A DNA stretch of 5,813 nt from Alphaproteobacteria bacterium (lineage in GTDB: Bacteria > Pseudomonadota > Alphaproteobacteria > UBA6615): assembly GCA_029243445.1 (NCBI GenBank), contig JAQWSA010000066.1, positions 1 through 5,813 of the forward strand, in the 5' to 3' direction. The notes under the pieces were generated by a model that searched no databases, had not been told where the DNA came from, and worked only from the letters and a program-made list of their open reading frames with translations. Of this stretch, positions 1 to 5,813 are shown piece by piece (position 1 is the stretch's first letter; each line of letters opens with the position of its first letter). The position numbers and the translations under genes were made by a program.

Positions 1-137
1 CTTAGCTATAGTATAAAATATCTTTTTATTTAAGTTTTATATATAATCGGATCACTATTTTTTAGATTGAATAAGGTATTCATTTTCAAAATTTAATTAT
101 CCATTCAAATAGTAAAAAATAAAGTTGGGAGATACAA
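1..137. other. AT-rich leader upstream of the cyclase-family gene
   Basis: This stretch has no convincing coding frame and is very AT-rich. It presumably holds the promoter and 5' leader of the cyclase-family gene. A perfect TATAAT hexamer lies at 42-47, but no good TTGACA-like element sits 16-18 bases upstream of it. A second weak candidate is TTGAAT at 67-72 with an AT-rich stretch after it. In DNA this AT-rich such hexamers occur by chance, so no promoter is assigned firmly. The end of any upstream gene is outside the window. Confidence 0.4.
127..132 (+). promoter_or_regulatory. Ribosome binding site of the cyclase-family gene
   Basis: GGGAGA lies five bases before the ATG at 138. It is the clearest Shine-Dalgarno-like site in the window and supports that start codon; the other genes have weaker or more distant purine runs. 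Confidence 0.65.
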
Positions 138-830
138 ATGCAATTAATAGACCTTAGCCGGGAAATATACCATAAAATGCCTAGGCTGGTTAACCATCCA
201 TCTATCGTTGTAACTGAATATAGTGATCATGATGAGGTAAGAGAAGCTGACGGTTATAAGTTTAGTTCTGCTACATTAAATTTATCCTTAGGTGACCACG
301 CCGGAACACATGTTGATGCACCTTGTCATTTTGATTCCAATCCCGAGGCCTTATCAATTGAACAAATACCGTTAGATACTTATTTTACCGAGGCTATTTG
401 TTTAGATTTATCATTTAAACCGTTAAAATCCGATATAAGTATAGAAGATCTAGAGAATGCTGTTGAGCAAGCAAATGTAGAGATAAAACCGAAAGATATG
501 GTCTTACTGCATATGGATTTTTATAATCGCTGTTTTGGCACACCAGAATATCTGACAGACTTTCCAGGATTGACAAAAGAATCAGCGACTTGGCTAGGTG
601 CTAAGGGTATAAACATGTTTGGTGTTGAAGCTGTTAGTCCAGGTAGGCCAGGTCGCAATAATTTTGAAGTTCATCACGTTTGTAGAGATATGGGTTTTAC
701 ACATGTAGAGGGACTGGTTAACCTTGAAAAATTACTTGGTAAAGGCAGGTTTAGGTTTATTGGTTTTCCTATTAAAATACGAGGAGGAACAGGTGCGCCA
801 ATACGTGCTGTAGCCTGGTTAGAAGATTAA
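138..830 (+). CDS. Cyclase-family metal-dependent hydrolase (kynurenine formamidase/isatin hydrolase fold)
   Basis: The 230-residue protein belongs to the cyclase family (Pfam PF04199), cytoplasmic metal-dependent amidohydrolases that include kynurenine formamidase KynB and isatin hydrolase. The signature HxGTHxDxPxH is intact: His54, Gly56-Thr57-His58, Asp60 and His64. In the family these supply most of the ligands to a divalent metal centre, usually zinc or manganese. Later in the chain, His179/His180 and Glu191 (in the segment GFTHVEGLVNL) match the remaining conserved ligands. The C-terminal part (KGRFRF..FP.KIRGGTGAPIRA, about 202-224) is the usual core-strand ending of the subgroup annotated simply as 'cyclase family protein'. 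Length is normal and no signal peptide is visible. The start is supported by a good ribosome binding site. It converges with the MFS gene, leaving 45 bases between them. The fold and metal chemistry are well supported. The substrate is not: the sequence does not specifically match KynB, and no other tryptophan-pathway gene is present, so kynB is not assigned. Confidence 0.9.
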   Translation: MQLIDLSREIYHKMPRLVNHPSIVVTEYSDHDEVREADGYKFSSATLNLSLGDHAGTHVDAPCHFDSNPEALSIEQIPLDTYFTEAICLDLSFKPLKSDISIEDLENAVEQANVEIKPKDMVLLHMDFYNRCFGTPEYLTDFPGLTKESATWLGAKGINMFGVEAVSPGRPGRNNFEVHHVCRDMGFTHVEGLVNLEKLLGKGRFRFIGFPIKIRGGTGAPIRAVAWLED

Positions 831-841
831 GAAATATTTCT
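830..841. repeat. 12-base perfect palindrome in the convergent intergenic gap
   Basis: AGAAATATTTCT, starting on the last base of the cyclase stop codon, equals its own reverse complement. It has no loop, no GC-rich stem and no following T-run on either strand, so it is not an intrinsic terminator. The remaining convergent gap to 875 also lacks a recognisable hairpin terminator. It may be chance in AT-rich DNA. Confidence 0.35.
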
Positions 842-875
842 ATATATGGCGTTTGTATTTTTGCACCTTAATAGT

Positions 876-2021
876 TCACTTAAGCATTTTGTTGTTTTGT
901 AACCATAAAATTAGGGTCATTAATAAGCCTAAAGCGCTTATTAAAACCATTGCATAGAATGCTTTGCCATTAAATATTTCGTATAAGCTGCCAGCTCCAA
1001 CCATAGCTAAACCCATGACAAGTCCCGACATTGATGTATAAATACCTTGAGCTGTAGCAGTCCTTCCTGCAGGTGCATTAGATGCAATGAAATGCATAGC
1101 CCCTAGATGTACGGCGCCGAAAGTCAGAGCGTGTAAACATTGTGTAATTAGTAGAGCATAAATATCTGTTGATTGTGCAAGAACTGTCCATCTTATTAGA
1201 CCACAAATGCCAGCAATTATCAGGAGTTTTATGGGACCAATTCTTGCAATCAGAAAACCACTAACACTAAATAATAAAATCTCTGCAAAAACTCCTTCTA
1301 CCCATAGAACTCCTATCAACTGTTCTTGTATTCCTGAATTTTTCCAATGTAGAGTAGAAAATCCATTATATACTGCGTGACTGGCCTGTAATAGGCTAGC
1401 TGATATTACAAATAAGATAAAACGCGGCTGTTTCAGAAGAGATGTAATAGTATTTTTTTGATAACTTTCACGTTGTTTAACTTCTCGTGGAAAAATTAAA
1501 GCCGCAAGTAGAGTTACTGATATAGCGAAAATTATTAAAATAAGAATTAGATCAGGATTATGCTTTCCTATTAAAAAACCTGTACCAAGTGTTCCGATAA
1601 TAAAGGTTAAAGAACCCCAAAGCCTGATCCGGCCATAGTCTAATCTGTATCGTATAACAGATGACATCACCTGACTCTCTGCTATTGGAAGCATTGCTGG
1701 GAAACATACGGATGCAACTAAACTAACACATAATATATATGGAAAACTTCCCGCAGGAAGAAATGATAGAAAGGCTACTAAACTAAAAATAGATAAAATA
1801 ACTAATAAAAGTTTTGGTCGGCCGCTTCTATCTGCAATTTGGGCAATGATAGGGTTTGAAAAGACTCGCATCCAAGGTCCCAGTGCAAGTATTAAACCAA
1901 TTTGTAAATTACCTAGACCCCGGCTTTCTAACCATAAGGGCCAAAAAGGTAGCATTATTCCAGCGGTTAGAAAAAATCCTCCGTAAAGAGCAGAATATCG
2001 AGTGCTCAGAGTAGTTTTCAT
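876..2021 (-). CDS. MFS permease, phenylpropionate permease (HcaT)-like
   Basis: This 381-residue inner-membrane protein is a major facilitator superfamily transporter of the MFS_1_like/phenylpropionate-permease type; HcaT of E. coli is of nearly the same length. About twelve hydrophobic segments can be placed near residues 11-31, 40-60, 70-88, 94-115, 133-152, 157-177, 201-218, 234-258, 264-281, 286-310, 322-345 and 352-375, with a hydrophilic central loop at about 178-199. Family hallmarks are the N-terminal FWPLWLESRGLGNLQIG (26-42), the loop 2-3 motif DRSGRPK (64-70) and YGRIRLWGS (129-137) before helix 5. Members are presumed proton-coupled importers of small organic compounds, but few have a proven substrate. 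The gene follows the CocE-like hydrolase on the same strand after 30 bases and is probably co-transcribed with it. Its ribosome site is weak (AAGAG on the minus strand at 2033-2037, 11 bases before the ATG). The family is secure; substrate and direction of transport are not, and a drug exporter cannot be excluded. Confidence 0.88.
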   Translation of the reverse strand: MKTTLSTRYSALYGGFFLTAGIMLPFWPLWLESRGLGNLQIGLILALGPWMRVFSNPIIAQIADRSGRPKLLLVILSIFSLVAFLSFLPAGSFPYILCVSLVASVCFPAMLPIAESQVMSSVIRYRLDYGRIRLWGSLTFIIGTLGTGFLIGKHNPDLILILIIFAISVTLLAALIFPREVKQRESYQKNTITSLLKQPRFILFVISASLLQASHAVYNGFSTLHWKNSGIQEQLIGVLWVEGVFAEILLFSVSGFLIARIGPIKLLIIAGICGLIRWTVLAQSTDIYALLITQCLHALTFGAVHLGAMHFIASNAPAGRTATAQGIYTSMSGLVMGLAMVGAGSLYEIFNGKAFYAMVLISALGLLMTLILWLQNNKMLK

Positions 2022-2051
2022 TCTCTGTTTTACTCTTTTCGTGTAATCAAC

Positions 2052-3842
2052 CTATTTAGCGGGTATAATTGGCAAAAGTATTGAGGATTGATGATCCGGT
2101 CCACTGTAGAGGGTTACTTTTCCATTAAACACATTTTTAGGCCTATCAATTGCATCATCATGCAGAAATGGACCAACGCCAGTGAATGTATTTTTCATAT
2201 TTGATAGTCGGTGGTTTGTAGAGCAGGAGTATACGTAGTCCTTGCCTCTAACACTTAAAGCTAGCCTGTATCCTGATGGAATAACAATACAAGTAGGCCA
2301 AATTTCGATATCAAGTTCGTAAATTTCACCTGGGGTTAGTAACTGTTTTTCATCATGTGTATGGTAAGGCTGCCATGGCATTGATTTTTTTATATCTAGC
2401 TTGCGATGGGATGCTCTTAACCAACCATTGGCTATAGGGGTATTAGGATCTAATGTTCCTTGAAATACAACTTCCTTCATGTCAGGTGAAAATAATCTTA
2501 CGATTAGAAATAAGTCAGCATCAGTAGTTTCGGATGACATAAATAATTTTGAAGATATGGGGCCTGTAATCTCTATTGCTTTTTTCCACGGTGGTAAAAA
2601 AAATGTTGCACCATCGTCCATACCCATATAGCTGATTGATGCATTTTCTGTAACAGGTGTTTCATCTAGAGTTAACTTATTAGTATCTAGATAAACTCTT
2701 GTCCATTTAGTTCTTGCAATAGGCCATTCATCTTCGCCCCGAATAATAAATTTTTCACCTACATGTCTTACTTTAAGTTGAACACGAGGTTGGTTGTCCC
2801 ATCCGGTATCTTCAGACTTGAGAAAGTATCCAAAAAATCTTTTTTGTAAGTCTAGTCCATAGCGTGTATAGAATTCTGTCCAGTGTTCTAGGCCATGACA
2901 TTCCAACCACTTTTGTTTAGAATTTGCATTTAGAAATCCTGAATAATTACCTCGGGGATGTAAACCTTGTCCTCCCCAGCTAGCGGCAGAAAGAAGAGGT
3001 GTTTCTATTTTAGTTAAATCTGCTGTTCGTTCGCGATACCAATCGTTTACCAGTTCTTGGGTTTGTAGACGATTACCAAGGTCAACTCGGTTATTACTCA
3101 TTTCTTCTTCTGTTAATGTTTCAGGACCACAAACCAGACCACCATGAGCTAAGCTACGCGACCCTTTTTTTCCTAGTCCATGTTGTACGGTTTTTATTTG
3201 CATGTCGTACCAATTACTTTGGAAGGTATTTAGAATACCACCATGGTGGGTGCCGTCACGATAGTAATCAACTGAACCTTCCCATATACAGATTGCTTCC
3301 AGATGCTTGGGTTTTAATGCTGCTACCTGCCACTGGTTAATTGCATAATAGGAAATTCCGGTAAGACCGACTTTACCATTTGACCAAAGTTGGATGCCAG
3401 CCCATTCAATGCAGGTACTAAAATCACTAGTCTCACGTGGACTACGGCAATCAATAACCCCCGGTGATCGCCCTGCTCCTCTACTGTCTACCCGAATACA
3501 AACGTAGCCATCAGGGACCCATTTTTCGGGATCAACTGTTTCCCAGCTTTGGTGAATATTTGTCGAATTTTCTATAGCTTCAGGATGCGCTTTCGAAAAA
3601 ATATCCCAGGTGGTTTTGTAACCTTCCTGCCAAGCCAAGTCTTTACCGTAGGGCCCATGACTCATTACAACTGGGAAAACACCCTCTTCATCAGGACGGT
3701 ATATATTAGCGCGTAGTATTAACCCATCATCCATTTCAATTGGTGCATCCCATTCTATTACCATCCCTTCACGCTTTTCTATTCTATGCTGAGGATCTGA
3801 AGATGAGTTGTTGCCGTTATTATTTATTATTTTTTTATTCAT
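2052..3842 (-). CDS. CocE/NonD family hydrolase (X-Pro dipeptidyl-peptidase S15-like)
   Basis: The 596-residue protein has the architecture of the CocE/NonD family. An alpha/beta-hydrolase domain spans about 27-345: the entry strand is DGLILRANIYRP (39-50), then VVMSHGPYGKD (58-68) and DGYVCIRVDSRGAGRSPG (111-128). The nucleophile elbow is GISYYA (162-167), with Ser164 as the predicted nucleophile. A C-terminal jelly-roll domain covers about 350-590, with SSKLFMSSETTDADLFLIV (430-448) and the PSGYRLALSV segment (522-531). Relatives hydrolyse esters (cocaine esterase), acyl-amide bonds or X-Pro peptides. The predicted catalytic histidine is His320 or His316 in ECHGLEHW. The canonical WYD acid position reads WGG (289-291), so the catalytic aspartate appears replaced. 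No signal peptide is seen; the N-terminus is a short Asn/Ser-rich tail (7-15), so a cytoplasmic location is likely. The chosen ATG has only a weak GAGA site six bases upstream. Met27 (codon 3764-3762) could be an alternative start, but its purine run abuts the codon. It is the first gene of a unit with the MFS permease. Family is certain; substrate is unknown. Confidence 0.9.
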   Translation of the reverse strand: MNKKIINNNGNNSSSDPQHRIEKREGMVIEWDAPIEMDDGLILRANIYRPDEEGVFPVVMSHGPYGKDLAWQEGYKTTWDIFSKAHPEAIENSTNIHQSWETVDPEKWVPDGYVCIRVDSRGAGRSPGVIDCRSPRETSDFSTCIEWAGIQLWSNGKVGLTGISYYAINQWQVAALKPKHLEAICIWEGSVDYYRDGTHHGGILNTFQSNWYDMQIKTVQHGLGKKGSRSLAHGGLVCGPETLTEEEMSNNRVDLGNRLQTQELVNDWYRERTADLTKIETPLLSAASWGGQGLHPRGNYSGFLNANSKQKWLECHGLEHWTEFYTRYGLDLQKRFFGYFLKSEDTGWDNQPRVQLKVRHVGEKFIIRGEDEWPIARTKWTRVYLDTNKLTLDETPVTENASISYMGMDDGATFFLPPWKKAIEITGPISSKLFMSSETTDADLFLIVRLFSPDMKEVVFQGTLDPNTPIANGWLRASHRKLDIKKSMPWQPYHTHDEKQLLTPGEIYELDIEIWPTCIVIPSGYRLALSVRGKDYVYSCSTNHRLSNMKNTFTGVGPFLHDDAIDRPKNVFNGKVTLYSGPDHQSSILLPIIPAK

Positions 3843-3923
3843 ATTTTTTCTCGATATTATTAATTTTGCGCATAAATTGTTGGATGAAACGAGTTTAATA
3901 GTCTAAATTAATTAAATATTAAA

Positions 3924-3936
3924 ACATTATTAATGT
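3924..3936. repeat. Inverted repeat ACATTA-T-TAATGT
   Basis: Two perfect 6-base arms separated by one base form a 13-base dyad, 82 bases upstream of the hydrolase start and about 150 bases upstream of the methyltransferase-like start. Size and position would fit a binding site for a dimeric regulator, but AT-rich dyads of this size also arise by chance and no regulator gene is in the window. Confidence 0.35.
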
Positions 3937-3948
3937 AAGGTTATCAGC

Positions 3949-3962
3949 CTAGTAATTACTAG
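3949..3962. repeat. 14-base perfect palindrome CTAGTAATTACTAG
   Basis: The 14 bases equal their own reverse complement. It sits 12 bases after the ACATTA/TAATGT dyad, about the middle of the divergent intergenic region. It is the longest perfect palindrome noticed here and a candidate operator for one or both flanking transcripts. It is too short and lacks a T-run to be a terminator. Function is inferred from position only. Confidence 0.4.
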
Positions 3963-4083
3963 ATTGTAGGTATTTAATTGTTATTACTTAAAGTGGACAT
4001 TATAACTTTTACACTAACAATATATGATTAATTTATTTACTCTATATTTTGGGCAATTTAAATATGTTTAGGAAATACATAAA

Positions 4084-4755
4084 ATGAAACTTATAGCTGA
4101 TGCGCGCCAAAATATGGTTGACAGTCAACTTCGCCCAAATCGTGTGACTAACTCTAAAATTTTATCTGTCATGTCTGAGTTGCCGCGTGAATATTTTGTT
4201 CCTACTACTAAAAGAGATAGCGCTTATATAGATGAAGATATCGAAGTATCTTTAGGTCGTTACTTAATGGAACCCCTCGTTCTTGCCAGATTAATACAGG
4301 CTTTGGAAATTACAATTGATACCACAGTTCTTAATATTGGATGCGGATGCGGGTATGATACTGCTCTACTGTCTATGCTTGCCGGTTCAGTTGTTGGTTT
4401 GGATAGTAATTCAGAATTGATTTTACGAGCTAATCAAGTTTTAGAAGAATTAGCGATTGATAATGTAACTGTAATTGAAGCACCTATGAACAAGAGTTGT
4501 TCTATTCAATCTCCATATGATGCAATACTTATTAGTGGGGCAGTTGATGAAGTGCCTAAGCATATATTTAATGATCTTGCAGATGGAGGGAGATTAGCAG
4601 CTGTTATTGGAGGTGACGCTAGAGGAATACCTGGACGTGCACATATTTTCATAAAAACTGGAGAAAGTTACTCTAGTCGTCCATTATTTGACGCTGGTAC
4701 TAAGTTACTTCCAGGTTTTCAATCGGAAGAAAAATTTGTTTTTAATGCGGGATAG
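4084..4755 (+). CDS. Protein-L-isoaspartate O-methyltransferase-like protein
   Basis: The 223-residue cytoplasmic protein is a class I SAM-dependent methyltransferase of the PCMT family (PF01135). The N-terminal helical part reads ARQNMVDSQLRPNRVT (7-22) and has the family's PREYFVP (34-40). SAM-binding motif I is VLNIGCGCGYDTALL (82-96), the acidic residue ending the second strand is Asp107 in GLDSN, and PYDAILISGAVDEVP (144-158) is the PCMT post-motif. In true PCMTs the loop before motif I carries the TISQP-type motif that contacts the isoaspartyl carboxylate. Here the equivalent is LGRYLMEP (57-64), which lacks it. This variant is typical of the alphaproteobacterial homologue sitting immediately upstream of tolC, so isoaspartate repair should not be assumed and the symbol pcm is not given. 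The next gene begins 92 bases downstream on the same strand. The ATG is supported by AGGA ten bases upstream; Met11 is a less likely alternative. Fold and SAM binding are secure; the methyl acceptor is unknown. Confidence 0.85.
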   Translation: MKLIADARQNMVDSQLRPNRVTNSKILSVMSELPREYFVPTTKRDSAYIDEDIEVSLGRYLMEPLVLARLIQALEITIDTTVLNIGCGCGYDTALLSMLAGSVVGLDSNSELILRANQVLEELAIDNVTVIEAPMNKSCSIQSPYDAILISGAVDEVPKHIFNDLADGGRLAAVIGGDARGIPGRAHIFIKTGESYSSRPLFDAGTKLLPGFQSEEKFVFNAG

Positions 4756-4807
4756 TAAAGTATTAATTTGAAGACTGATTTGCAATTAATCTATTAGTAT
4801 TGCACGT

Positions 4808-4813
4808 TATAAT
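4808..4813 (+). promoter_or_regulatory. Candidate -10 element upstream of the TolC-family gene
   Basis: A perfect TATAAT lies 34 bases before the ATG at 4848. The nearest -35-like hexamer, TTGCAA at 4780-4785, is 22 bases away, which is too far for a standard promoter. It may give the channel gene its own transcript in addition to read-through from the methyltransferase-like gene, but it may also be chance in this AT-rich gap. Confidence 0.3.
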
Positions 4814-4847
4814 TAATAGAAATACGTAATAAGGGATAGAATCAAAA

Positions 4848-5813
4848 ATGATTGTCCGCAAATATAAAATTTTATTAGGTTTCGCGGTATTGATAGGTTT
4901 TACACATCTAGGATATCAAACCTCAGGTGCTGAAACGCTTGATCAAGCTCTTATGGAAGCTTACAAAAATAATCCAAATTTGGTTGCCCAAAGGTCAAGG
5001 TTAAGAGCCGTTGATGAGCAGGTCTCTCAGGCAATTGCAAAATGGAGGCCTACGGTAACTTTAAGTGGTTTATACGGCAGTAAGAAGATTGACCGTAAAA
5101 ATAGCGCTGGTTCTAAAATAGACTCAACTAACCAACCTCAGAGCCTTGGGATAGATATATCCCAGACAATATTTAGAGGTTATAGAACTCAAGCAGAGAT
5201 TAAACGTGCTGAGAATAGAGTTATGGCAACTCGAGCCGAATTAATAATCACTGAACAACAAATTCTTAGTGATGTAATAAAATCTTATTTATCAGTATTA
5301 CGTGATAATGCTGTTTTAGAATTAAGAGAGAATAATGTTGAAGTTATCTCTCAGCAGCTTAATGCAACAAAAGATCGTTTTGAAGTTGGAGATTTAACTC
5401 GCACTGATTTTGCTCAAGCTGAAAGCCGACTTGCTAGAGCTGTAGCAGATCGAGCTTCAGCTAAAGCTGATTTGTTAAAGTCGCGAGCTGCTTATCTTAA
5501 CGTAGTAGGTCATGAGCCTCAGAAATTAGTACAACCTAAACTTCCAAAAAATATGCCTCATACACGTCAAGAAATAATTGATTCTTCAATAATTAATAAT
5601 CCCCGTGTAATATCTGCCTTATTTGCTGAAAAAGCAGCGAGGTCAAATATTGATTTAATTAAGGGAAAACTACTTCCTACTGTTAAAATTGATGCCTCTA
5701 TAAGCCGTAAAGAAGATATTACGGGTTCTGGTATTACAGATACAGCCTCCGAGCTAACTGCTCGTTTTACCGTGCCTTTATATCAATCAGGTGCTATATA
5801 TTCTGGAATTCGT
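4848..5813 (+). CDS. tolC: TolC family outer-membrane channel protein, 3' end beyond the window
   Basis: The frame is open from the ATG at 4848 to the window edge (322 codons, no stop). It encodes a TolC/OEP-family protein, the trimeric outer-membrane duct used by type I secretion systems and tripartite efflux pumps. Residues 1-28 form a signal peptide: basic start MIVRKYK, hydrophobic core 8-18, and signal peptidase site SGA before Glu29. The mature part begins ETLDQALMEAYKNNPNL, the usual TolC opening. SLGIDISQTIFRGYRTQAE (99-117) is the first beta-strand pair and turn, and RFEVGDLTRTDFAQAESRLA (177-196) is a family signature in the long helical hairpin. The internal duplication of the family is visible: QEIIDSSIINNPRVISA (241-257) and LTARFTVPLYQSGAIYSGIR (303-322) mirror the two first-half segments. 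Family members are usually about 440-480 residues, so roughly a quarter to a third is missing to the right. AAGGG at 4831-4835 is a distant ribosome site. The upstream methyltransferase-like partner supports the assignment. Confidence 0.93.
   Translation, partial: MIVRKYKILLGFAVLIGFTHLGYQTSGAETLDQALMEAYKNNPNLVAQRSRLRAVDEQVSQAIAKWRPTVTLSGLYGSKKIDRKNSAGSKIDSTNQPQSLGIDISQTIFRGYRTQAEIKRAENRVMATRAELIITEQQILSDVIKSYLSVLRDNAVLELRENNVEVISQQLNATKDRFEVGDLTRTDFAQAESRLARAVADRASAKADLLKSRAAYLNVVGHEPQKLVQPKLPKNMPHTRQEIIDSSIINNPRVISALFAEKAARSNIDLIKGKLLPTVKIDASISRKEDITGSGITDTASELTARFTVPLYQSGAIYSGIR

Larger units (their letters stand above)
3843..4083. promoter_or_regulatory. Divergent promoter region between hydrolase and methyltransferase-like genes
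   Basis: This 241-base AT-rich gap separates two divergently transcribed genes and should contain promoters in both directions. No open frame in it looks like a gene. Two perfect short inverted repeats lie in its middle and are listed separately. For the plus strand, TTTACA at 4008-4013 and TGGACA at 3994-3999 resemble -35 elements, and TATGAT at 4023-4028 resembles a -10. None of the pairs has ideal spacing, so promoters are not assigned exactly. AGGA at 4070-4073, ten bases before the ATG at 4084, is the likely ribosome site of the methyltransferase-like gene. Confidence 0.5.

Noticed and set aside
42..47. Perfect TATAAT upstream of the cyclase-family gene as a promoter
   Set aside because: No -35-like element at suitable spacing, and chance matches are expected in such AT-rich sequence; mentioned only in the leader entry.
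138..830. Naming the cyclase-family gene kynB (kynurenine formamidase)
   Set aside because: The metal-binding motif is shared by many amidohydrolases of different substrates, and there is no tryptophan-degradation context in the window.
831..875. Bidirectional intrinsic terminator between the convergent genes
   Set aside because: Only a loop-less AT palindrome is present; no GC-containing stem followed by a T-run was found on either strand.
3116..3340. Open frame of 74 codons on the plus strand inside the CocE-like hydrolase gene
   Set aside because: It is wholly antisense to a well-supported gene, has no family resemblance, and reads as a shadow of the hydrolase coding frame.
3994..4028. 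Promoter TGGACA (3994-3999) paired with TATGAT (4023-4028)
   Set aside because: The spacer is 23 bases, well outside the usual 16-18, so the pair is not called as a promoter.
1..5813. Mobile element, phage, CRISPR, toxin-antitoxin or defence system
   Set aside because: No transposase, integrase, nuclease, repeat array, terminal inverted repeats or tRNA was seen, and composition is even across the genes.

Overview
The window looks like chromosomal DNA from an AT-rich, free-living Gram-negative bacterium, most likely an alphaproteobacterium. The main evidence is the pair at the right end: a protein-L-isoaspartate methyltransferase-like gene followed on the same strand by a TolC-type outer-membrane channel gene. 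This is a recurrent alphaproteobacterial arrangement, and the methyltransferase carries the 'GRYLMEP' form typical of that neighbourhood. Low-GC composition and AT-rich third codon positions are uniform across all five genes, so there is no compositional sign of recent transfer. A marine, small-genome lineage would fit but cannot be proven from this sequence.

Layout. Positions 1-137 are AT-rich leader DNA. Positions 138-830 (+) encode a metal-dependent cyclase-family amidohydrolase (kynurenine formamidase/isatin hydrolase fold). It converges on a two-gene minus-strand unit: a CocE/NonD (S15-like) alpha/beta hydrolase at 3842-2052, then, 30 bases downstream, an MFS permease of the phenylpropionate-permease (HcaT-like) type at 2021-876. 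A 241-base divergent intergenic region (3843-4083) with two short perfect inverted repeats separates this unit from the plus-strand pair: the methyltransferase-like gene (4084-4755) and the TolC-family gene (4848 onward, cut by the window end).

How the parts may work together. The hydrolase and permease probably share a transcript, suggesting uptake of a small organic compound and hydrolysis of an ester or amide bond in it. The adjacent cyclase-family hydrolase could act in the same route, but it is on the other strand and its link is only positional. The right-hand pair is a conserved envelope-related locus: TolC forms the outer-membrane exit duct for type I secretion and drug efflux, while the role of its methyltransferase-like partner is not established.

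No RNA gene, mobile element, CRISPR array, attachment site or origin was recognised. No clearly new system is evident. The most notable points are the apparent loss of the canonical catalytic aspartate in the CocE-like hydrolase, the non-canonical substrate loop of the methyltransferase-like protein, and the palindromes in the divergent promoter region.
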